Assembly: GCF_947492535.1 (NCBI RefSeq)
Contig: NZ_CANLNH010000001.1
Coordinates: forward strand, 1 to 64,000
Direction of reading: 5' to 3'
Length of the DNA: 64,000 nucleotides
Source: an uncultured Dokdonia sp.
GTDB lineage: Bacteria; Bacteroidota; Bacteroidia; Flavobacteriales; Flavobacteriaceae
The notes beneath the pieces were generated by a model. That model ran no database searches. It was given only the letters and a program-made list of their open reading frames with translations, and had not been told where the DNA came from. A program made the position numbers and the translations under genes. Positions 57,961 through 64,000 of this stretch are shown in pieces (within the stretch, counting starts at the first letter, position 1; each line of letters starts with the position of its first letter).

Positions 57961-60900
57961 ATGTCATCAAACAAGAAATACTGGAAAAGTGTCGATGAGC
58001 TTAACGGAAACCCGTTAGTTGAAACACTAAGACAGAATGAGTTTGTAGAAGAGATTCCGACAGATGAGTTTTTAGGTGATAAAGAAACCTTAGAAACTTC
58101 TCAAACAACACGTCGTGACTTCTTAAAGTACGTAGGATTCACTACAGCAGCGGCATCGCTTGCAGCTTGTGAAGGTCCTGTTAAGAAATCCATTCCTTAT
58201 GTAGTGCAGCCAGAACAGATTGTTCCTGGAGTTGCAGATTATTATGCATCTACTATTGCAGATGGATTTGATTTTGCAAGTATACTTGTGAAAACTCGTG
58301 AAGGAAGACCTATAAAGATTGAAAATAATAAACTAGCAAAAGCGGGATACGGAGCAAATGCGCGTGTGCACGCTTCTGTGTTGTCTATGTATGATCAAAA
58401 TCGTGCACAAGGACCAACAGCTTCTGGTGAGGCAGTTACTTGGAGTGATATTGATGCAGGTGTGATGGCACAGTTGAATAGCGGGAAGCAAGTTGTGTTA
58501 TTAACACAGACATTTGCAAGTCCTTCTACTGATAAATTGATTGCTGAGTTTGTAGAAAAATATCCAAATGTTTCTCATGTTGCTTATGATGCAGTAGGTG
58601 AACAATTTGCACTTGATGCTTTCGAAGTAAAGTATGGGGTGCGTGCTCTTGCAGATTATGACTTCTCAAAAGCAGAAGTGATTGTATCTGTAGGTGCAGA
58701 TTTCTTAGGAGATTGGAACGGTGGAGGCTATGACGCTGGATATGCTAAAGGACGTATACCTACAGATGGTAAGATGTCTCGTCACTTCCAGTTTGAAGCA
58801 AATATGTCGCTGTCAGGAGCAAATGCAGATGTGCGTGTTCCTGTAACACCTTCTCAGCAAAAAGCAATATTAAATGCTTTGTCAACAGGCTCTATGTCTG
58901 GTGTTCCTGAGAATGCTAAGAAAGCAGTTAGTGCGGCTATAAGCGAATTAAGAGCGGCTGGAAGTAAAGGTGTTGTTGTAACGGGATTACAAGATGTTCC
59001 TTCTCAAACAAAAGCGCTAGAGATAAATGCAAATAGCGAAGTGATTGATGTTGCGGCACCAAGAATGACACGTTCTGGTGATATCCGTAAAGTAAATCAG
59101 CTTGTTAAAGATATGAATGCTGGTAAGGTAGGAATGTTGGTAATGGCAGGGGTAAATCCTTCATACACGCTTCCTAATGCAGAAGCATTTACTTCAGGTC
59201 TTGCTAAAGTTGCGGTATCTGTAGCGTGTTCTATGCGTGCAGATGAAACGGCTACTGCGGCAACACATATTGCACCAACACCTCATTATCTTGAGGCATG
59301 GGGTGATGTTCAAATAAAGCAAGGAGAGGTAAGTGTTACACAGCCTACCATACGTCCTTTATTTGATACAAGACAATTCCAAGATAGCTTACTAAAGTGG
59401 ATGGGAAGTGATCAGTCGTATTATGATTACATAAAAACGACAATGACTAATGCGGGTATTTCTTTTAATAAAGCAGTACACGATGGGGTTGTGATGACGG
59501 ACGCTTTCGCGAAAGCGGTCTCAACAAATACAGATACTTCTATAACGGAAGATGCAGGTGCTTCAACAACCTTCCAAGGAGGAGGTTTTGAATTGACCTT
59601 ATATACTAAAACATCAATGGGAGATGGTAATCAAGCAAACAATCCTTGGTTGCAAGAAATGCCAGATCCTATTACAAGAGCAACATGGGATAACTACATT
59701 ACTATGTCTGAAGCTGATGCTAAGGATAAAGACTTGTGGTTAGACCGTAGTACATTCTTTACAGAGGCGCGTCATGATGCTAATGGTGGTTTGAACGGAA
59801 AGCTTGCTAAAATAACCGTAAACGGTGTTCCTTTAATTGCTCCTGTAATGGTGCAACCAGGTCAAGCAAAAGGATCGATTGGTCTTGCTGTAGGGTATGG
59901 TAGAACAACATCTATTCAAGAAGAAATGCAAACAGGTGTGAACGCCTATCCATTAATGCTTAATGGTAGTATGACACAAGGAGGTGTTTCTGTTGAGAAA
60001 GTAGATGGAGTCCATGAGTTTGCAGTGATACAATTACACAATACCTTAATGGGGCGTGGTGATATTGTAAAAGAAACTAGACTTGAGATCTTTAATACAA
60101 AAGATAAAAATCACTGGAATAAAGTACCTCAAGTATCAAAAGATCATCAAGAATATGATGTGACTTCTCCTGATGTTGATCTTTGGGATGAGTTTGATCG
60201 TTCTATAGGACATCATTTTAATCTAGGAATAGATTTAAATGCATGTACAGGATGTGGGGCTTGTGTGATCGCATGTCATGCAGAAAACAATGTTCCTGTA
60301 GTTGGTAAATCAGAAGTACGCCGTAGCCGTGATATGCACTGGTTACGTATAGATAGATATTATTCTTCTCAAGATACTTTTGATGGAGATAATAAGAAAA
60401 AAGACGGATTTAGCGGACTTTCTGGAGACAATGGTTCTTTAGGAGGATTTGGAGAAATGGAAGATCCAGCTGCAAATCCACAAGTGGCTTTCCAGCCAGT
60501 AATGTGTCAGCACTGTAATCATGCTCCTTGTGAGACTGTATGTCCAGTAGCAGCAACATCACATGGTCGTCAAGGTCAAAACCATATGGCGTATAACCGT
60601 TGTGTAGGTACACGTTATTGTGCAAACAACTGTCCATATAAAGTACGTCGTTTCAACTGGTTCTTATATAATGGTAATGATGAGTTTGATTACCATATGA
60701 ATAATGACCTTGGACGTATGGTGATTAATCCAGATGTAACAGTACGTTCTCGTGGGGTGATGGAAAAATGTTCTATGTGTATGCAAATGACACAAAAAAC
60801 AATTTTAGATGCCAAGCGTGATGGACGTGTAATTAAGGATGGAGAATTTGCAACAGCATGTTCAAATGCATGTACAAGCGGAGCATTAACGTTTGGAGAT

Positions 60901-61029
60901 GTAAATGATAAAGATAGTGATGTATATCACCAGTCACAAGACGACAGAATGTATCACTTACTTGAAAGTGTAGGTACAAAACCAAATGTATTCTACCAGA
61001 CAAAAGTGAGAAATACAAAAGAAGCATAA
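57961..61029 (+). CDS. actB: Alternative complex III subunit ActB, iron-sulfur / molybdopterin-oxidoreductase-like
   Basis: 1022 residues. A twin-arginine signal (TRRDFLKYVGFTTAAA, Arg pair at about 51-52) ends in a lipobox (LAAC, Cys about 70). The large B1 domain (about 80-730) has the molybdopterin-oxidoreductase fold but no molybdenum-ligating pattern, as known for ActB. The B2 domain carries four iron-sulfur clusters in CTGCGACVIACHAEN (about 762), CQHCNHAPCETVCP (about 849), CVGTRYCANNCPYKV and CSMCMQ. It passes electrons from ActC/quinol to ActA. It lies 77 bases after actA. An iterated palindrome encodes DAFAKAV in B1. Confidence 0.92.
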   Translation: MSSNKKYWKSVDELNGNPLVETLRQNEFVEEIPTDEFLGDKETLETSQTTRRDFLKYVGFTTAAASLAACEGPVKKSIPYVVQPEQIVPGVADYYASTIADGFDFASILVKTREGRPIKIENNKLAKAGYGANARVHASVLSMYDQNRAQGPTASGEAVTWSDIDAGVMAQLNSGKQVVLLTQTFASPSTDKLIAEFVEKYPNVSHVAYDAVGEQFALDAFEVKYGVRALADYDFSKAEVIVSVGADFLGDWNGGGYDAGYAKGRIPTDGKMSRHFQFEANMSLSGANADVRVPVTPSQQKAILNALSTGSMSGVPENAKKAVSAAISELRAAGSKGVVVTGLQDVPSQTKALEINANSEVIDVAAPRMTRSGDIRKVNQLVKDMNAGKVGMLVMAGVNPSYTLPNAEAFTSGLAKVAVSVACSMRADETATAATHIAPTPHYLEAWGDVQIKQGEVSVTQPTIRPLFDTRQFQDSLLKWMGSDQSYYDYIKTTMTNAGISFNKAVHDGVVMTDAFAKAVSTNTDTSITEDAGASTTFQGGGFELTLYTKTSMGDGNQANNPWLQEMPDPITRATWDNYITMSEADAKDKDLWLDRSTFFTEARHDANGGLNGKLAKITVNGVPLIAPVMVQPGQAKGSIGLAVGYGRTTSIQEEMQTGVNAYPLMLNGSMTQGGVSVEKVDGVHEFAVIQLHNTLMGRGDIVKETRLEIFNTKDKNHWNKVPQVSKDHQEYDVTSPDVDLWDEFDRSIGHHFNLGIDLNACTGCGACVIACHAENNVPVVGKSEVRRSRDMHWLRIDRYYSSQDTFDGDNKKKDGFSGLSGDNGSLGGFGEMEDPAANPQVAFQPVMCQHCNHAPCETVCPVAATSHGRQGQNHMAYNRCVGTRYCANNCPYKVRRFNWFLYNGNDEFDYHMNNDLGRMVINPDVTVRSRGVMEKCSMCMQMTQKTILDAKRDGRVIKDGEFATACSNACTSGALTFGDVNDKDSDVYHQSQDDRMYHLLESVGTKPNVFYQTKVRNTKEA
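59505..59514. repeat. Iterated palindrome copy 18 (AFAKA frame)
   Basis: Core of CGCTTTCGCGAAAGCG. Encodes DAFAKAV in actB. Confidence 0.9.
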
Positions 61030-61063
61030 AATAACTAATCAAAAGAACTAATTATATAGGATT

Positions 61064-62833
61064 ATGGCGCATTACGAAGCACCTATAAGAAGACCACTAG
61101 TTACCGGCGATAAAACATATCACGATGTAACTTTAGATGTTGTAGCTCCTGTAGAAGGGCGTGCTAATAAGTCTTGGTGGATAGTATTTACTATTGCTTT
61201 AGCTGCATTTCTGTGGGGAATAGGCTGTATTATTTATACCATATCAAATGGTATCGGTAGTTGGGGTCTTAACAAAACTGTAGGATGGGCTTGGGATATT
61301 ACCAACTTTGTATGGTGGGTAGGTATTGGTCACGCAGGGACACTGATTTCTGCAGTACTTTTACTCTTCCGTCAAAAATGGCGTATGGCGATTAACCGTT
61401 CGGCAGAGGCAATGACTATTTTCTCTGTAGTTCAAGCAGGATTATTCCCAATCATTCACATGGGGCGTCCTTGGTTAGCATACTGGGTATTACCTATTCC
61501 AAATCAATTTGGTTCTTTATGGGTAAACTTTAACTCACCACTTCTTTGGGATGTATTTGCGATATCAACATATCTATCGGTTTCTTTAGTATTTTGGTGG
61601 ACAGGATTACTTCCTGATTTTGCAATGATTCGTGATCGTGCAGTAAAGCCTTTCCAAAAGAAGATTTATAGTTTATTATCTTTTGGATGGTCAGGTCGTG
61701 CAAAAGATTGGCAACGTTTTGAAGAGGTGTCATTGGTACTTGCAGGTCTTGCAACACCACTTGTACTTTCTGTACACACGATTGTATCATTTGACTTCGC
61801 AACTTCGGTAATTCCTGGATGGCATACTACTATTTTCCCTCCTTACTTTGTTGCAGGAGCGGTATTCTCAGGTTTTGCAATGGTAAACACATTACTTATT
61901 GTAATGCGTAAAGTATCAAACTTAGAAAATTATATTACGTTACAGCATATCGAATTGATGAACATTGTAATTATGATTACAGGTTCTATTGTTGGAGTGG
62001 CTTATATTACTGAGTTATTTATGTCTTGGTATTCTGGTGTAGAATATGAACAATATGCATTCTTAAATCGTGCAACAGGACCTTATGCTTGGTCATATTG
62101 GGCGATGATGACATGTAATGTATTCTCTCCACAGTTTATGTGGTTCCCTAAATTAAGAAGAAGTATCATGTTCTCTTTTGTAATTTCAATTGTAGTGAAC
62201 ATAGGAATGTGGTTTGAGCGTTTCGTAATTATCGTTACATCATTACACCGTGATTACCTTCCTTCTTCTTGGACAATGTTCTCGCCTACATTTGTAGATA
62301 TAGGAATTTTTATAGGTACGATAGGATTCTTCTTTGTATTATTCTTATTGTATGCGCGTACATTCCCAGTAATTGCACAGGCAGAAGTAAAAACAATTAT
62401 GAAGTCTTCTGGTGAGCGTTATAAGAAATTAAGAGAATCAGGACAATCATTGTTAGGTACAGGTGCAGACCCTCGTACTTCAGGTGGTCCAGTGAAAATA
62501 AATCTTGGAGATCACATAACAACTGCAGATGTTCAAAAACTTGATGATGGACAGCCCTTAGTTGAAGCGTCTTCAGGAAGTGTAGAAGATCTTGTTGGTT
62601 CACTTGGTGCATTTGATGCAAGTACACAACAGGCAGATGATCTTAAGAAAATTAATGGTATTGGTCCAAAAATGGAAGAGAAGCTTAATGAGCTTGGTAT
62701 CTTTACATTTGCTCAAGTCGCAAAAATGACTCAGAGAGAGTACGACCTTTTAGATAGTATTACAGGTTCATTCCCAGGTAGAGCAGAACGCGATGATTGG
62801 GCAGGACAGGCAACAAAACTTAATAACAACTAG
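61064..62833 (+). CDS. actC: Alternative complex III subunit ActC (NrfD/PsrC family) with C-terminal helix-hairpin-helix extension
   Basis: 589 residues. About ten membrane helices in the first 445 residues form the NrfD-type quinol-oxidising subunit (IGHAGTLISAVLLLFRQKWR, HTIVSFDFATSVIPGWHTT). The remaining 140 residues are a linker and a small domain with a helix-hairpin-helix (LKKINGIGPKMEEKLNELG, about 527-545), then PGRAERDDWAGQA. This tail is not part of the known quinol-oxidising fold; such domains usually contact nucleic acid or proteins. It follows actB by 34 bases and precedes actD by 1 base. Confidence 0.9.
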   Translation: MAHYEAPIRRPLVTGDKTYHDVTLDVVAPVEGRANKSWWIVFTIALAAFLWGIGCIIYTISNGIGSWGLNKTVGWAWDITNFVWWVGIGHAGTLISAVLLLFRQKWRMAINRSAEAMTIFSVVQAGLFPIIHMGRPWLAYWVLPIPNQFGSLWVNFNSPLLWDVFAISTYLSVSLVFWWTGLLPDFAMIRDRAVKPFQKKIYSLLSFGWSGRAKDWQRFEEVSLVLAGLATPLVLSVHTIVSFDFATSVIPGWHTTIFPPYFVAGAVFSGFAMVNTLLIVMRKVSNLENYITLQHIELMNIVIMITGSIVGVAYITELFMSWYSGVEYEQYAFLNRATGPYAWSYWAMMTCNVFSPQFMWFPKLRRSIMFSFVISIVVNIGMWFERFVIIVTSLHRDYLPSSWTMFSPTFVDIGIFIGTIGFFFVLFLLYARTFPVIAQAEVKTIMKSSGERYKKLRESGQSLLGTGADPRTSGGPVKINLGDHITTADVQKLDDGQPLVEASSGSVEDLVGSLGAFDASTQQADDLKKINGIGPKMEEKLNELGIFTFAQVAKMTQREYDLLDSITGSFPGRAERDDWAGQATKLNNN

Positions 62834-62834
62834 T

Positions 62835-63371
62835 ATGAGTACGGGATCACACGTTATACACGCACTTTATACAGATGACGACGTTTTAATGAACGCCGTT
62901 AAGGAAGCAAAGAAGAAGCACTTACATATCAATGAAGTGTATACTCCGTTTCCTGTGCACGGACTTGATAAAGCAATGGGATTAGCTCCTACAAGATTAG
63001 CCATTACTGCATTTATGTATGGATGTGTTGGACTTACAGTAGCTATTACAATGATGAATTTTATTATGATTGAAGACTGGCCTCAGAATATTGGAGGTAA
63101 GCCTAGCTTTAGTTATATAGAAAATATGCCTGCATTTGTTCCAATTATGTTTGAACTTACAGTGTTTTTTGCAGCCCATTTAATGGTAATTACGTTCTAC
63201 ATGCGTAGTAGGTTATGGCCGTTTAAAAAAGCAGAAAACCCTGATGTACGTACAACAGATGATCATTTTCTAATGGAAATTGATGCTTCAGGACACGATG
63301 CTCAAGAACTTGCTGACTTTTTAGTAGGAACAGGAGCAACAGAAATTAATTTAGTAGCAAACGAAGAATAA
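62835..63371 (+). CDS. actD: Alternative complex III subunit ActD (DUF3341)
   Basis: 178 residues from ATG at 62835, one base after the actC stop; an upstream in-frame ATG at 62793 overlaps actC and has no family resemblance. Two membrane helices (about 60-80 and 97-120) sit in the DUF3341 fold with EVYTPFPVHGLDKAMGL and the amphipathic N-terminus. ActD is a small structural membrane subunit next to ActC. It lies 9 bases before actE, inside the operon. Confidence 0.9.
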   Translation: MSTGSHVIHALYTDDDVLMNAVKEAKKKHLHINEVYTPFPVHGLDKAMGLAPTRLAITAFMYGCVGLTVAITMMNFIMIEDWPQNIGGKPSFSYIENMPAFVPIMFELTVFFAAHLMVITFYMRSRLWPFKKAENPDVRTTDDHFLMEIDASGHDAQELADFLVGTGATEINLVANEE

Positions 63372-63380
63372 GGATACGCA

Positions 63381-64000
63381 ATGAAGAATATATTCAAAAT
63401 AGCTATCGTACTTATTGCCATTATAAGTTTAGGTTCTTGTAAGGAAGATAATAAGCCTAACTATCAGTATATGCCTAATATGTATGAGTCAGCAGGTTAT
63501 GAAACCTATGGTGATTATGAAGTGTTTGAAGACGTAACTGGAGGGTCGTCAGCAATGAAACCAGCTGAAGGATCAATAGCACGTGGGTGGATGCCTTATG
63601 AGATAGAAAATACAAATGAAGGGAAAGAGTTTGCGAAAGCAAATCTTAAAAATAAACTTCCTTTTACTGAAGAGACTGAAGCAAAAGGACAAGAGCTTTA
63701 CGATATTTATTGTGGTATTTGCCATGGTAAAAAAGGAGATGGTAATGGGAAGCTTGTAGAACGTGAAAAAATATTAGGTGTGCCAGCTTATAATGATGCT
63801 GGTAGGGCTATTACTGAAGGAAGTGTATATCATGTTATGTATTATGGTATTAACTCTATGGGGTCTTATGCTTCTCAAATGACAGAAGAAGAGATGTGGA
63901 TGGTAGATCACTATGTAATGTCTCTAAAAGATAAATTAGATAAGAAAGAGCCTCGTGCTTATGATGTGGTAGAAGTTATTGAAGAAATTCATACAGAAGA
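63381..64000 (+). CDS. actE: Alternative complex III subunit ActE, monoheme cytochrome c lipoprotein (partial)
   Basis: Start at 63381, running off the right edge; 206 codons are visible. The signal (MKNIFKIAIVLIAIISLGSC) has a lipobox with Cys 20. One heme site, CGICH, lies at about residue 111, followed by GKKGDGNG and a Met-containing stretch (YYGINSMGSYASQM) suited to the axial ligand. This matches ActE, the monoheme lipoprotein subunit that joins ActA in passing electrons on. It starts 9 bases after actD. A half copy of the iterated palindrome (TTTGCGAAAGC, 63630-63640) encodes FAKA. Confidence 0.88.
   Translation, partial: MKNIFKIAIVLIAIISLGSCKEDNKPNYQYMPNMYESAGYETYGDYEVFEDVTGGSSAMKPAEGSIARGWMPYEIENTNEGKEFAKANLKNKLPFTEETEAKGQELYDIYCGICHGKKGDGNGKLVEREKILGVPAYNDAGRAITEGSVYHVMYYGINSMGSYASQMTEEEMWMVDHYVMSLKDKLDKKEPRAYDVVEVIEEIHTE

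Noticed and set aside
57961-61029. Functional molybdopterin enzyme
   Set aside because: The protein matches ActB of alternative complex III, whose homologous domain has no molybdenum cofactor; no Mo-ligand Cys/Sec/Ser motif is evident.

Overview
The window reads as chromosome of a marine, aerobic member of the Flavobacteriaceae (Bacteroidota). The evidence is the low G+C content, a SusC/SusD pair, a protein with a C-terminal type IX secretion sorting domain, an alternative complex III operon, a mevalonate pathway cluster, and many Bacteroidota-type promoter boxes (TAnnTTTG). A Dokdonia-like genus is possible, but that is a guess. No rRNA, CRISPR array, prophage or insertion sequence is visible.

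Layout. (1) 0.3-17.6 kb, minus strand: a long polycistron running susC, susD, a terminator hairpin, three large paralogous FG-GAP/ASPIC lipoproteins, a vanadium-haloperoxidase/PAP2-like lipoprotein, a GyrI-like membrane protein and a short pentapeptide-repeat protein. A perfect LacI-type operator lies upstream of susC. (2) 18-32.5 kb: a HI0933-type flavoprotein, TspO, mevalonate genes (mvaD, mevalonate kinase), a UbiA-type prenyltransferase, a paired radical SAM/DNA-metabolism module, a nitrilase, a cluster of palindromic repeats, an orphan ExbD, a MITE-like element, a pseudouridine synthase paralogue that has lost its catalytic Asp, and a lipid/glycan-decorating operon. (3) 32.5-36.6 kb, minus: a compact glycosyltransferase operon. 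(4) 36.7-48.1 kb: mixed genes, namely a FAD oxidoreductase with a duplicated 3' tail, a GreA-like protein, a beta-propeller secreted protein, a methyltransferase, an ABC ATPase, a metallophosphoesterase, a cysteine-less thioredoxin, a polysaccharide deacetylase and a DUF2723 glycosyltransferase. (5) 48.2-51.2 kb: tRNA-Gln with its own promoter and terminator, a DinB-like protein, a membrane-tethered LuxR regulator and a universal stress protein. (6) 51.2-55.9 kb: rimP-nusA-infB behind a leader terminator. (7) 56-64 kb: a SPOR protein, then actABCDE of alternative complex III, running off the right edge.

The most striking whole-window signal is a highly iterated palindrome, TTTCGCGAAA (usually GCTTTCGCGAAAGC). 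It occurs 18 times, 15 of them inside genes and in all three codon frames, where it writes AFAKA, LSRK or FRE into unrelated proteins. Each of the three FG-GAP paralogues carries one copy at a different, non-homologous position, so the copies arose independently after the genes duplicated. The best candidate for an undescribed functional system is the susCD / triple FG-GAP / haloperoxidase-like locus.
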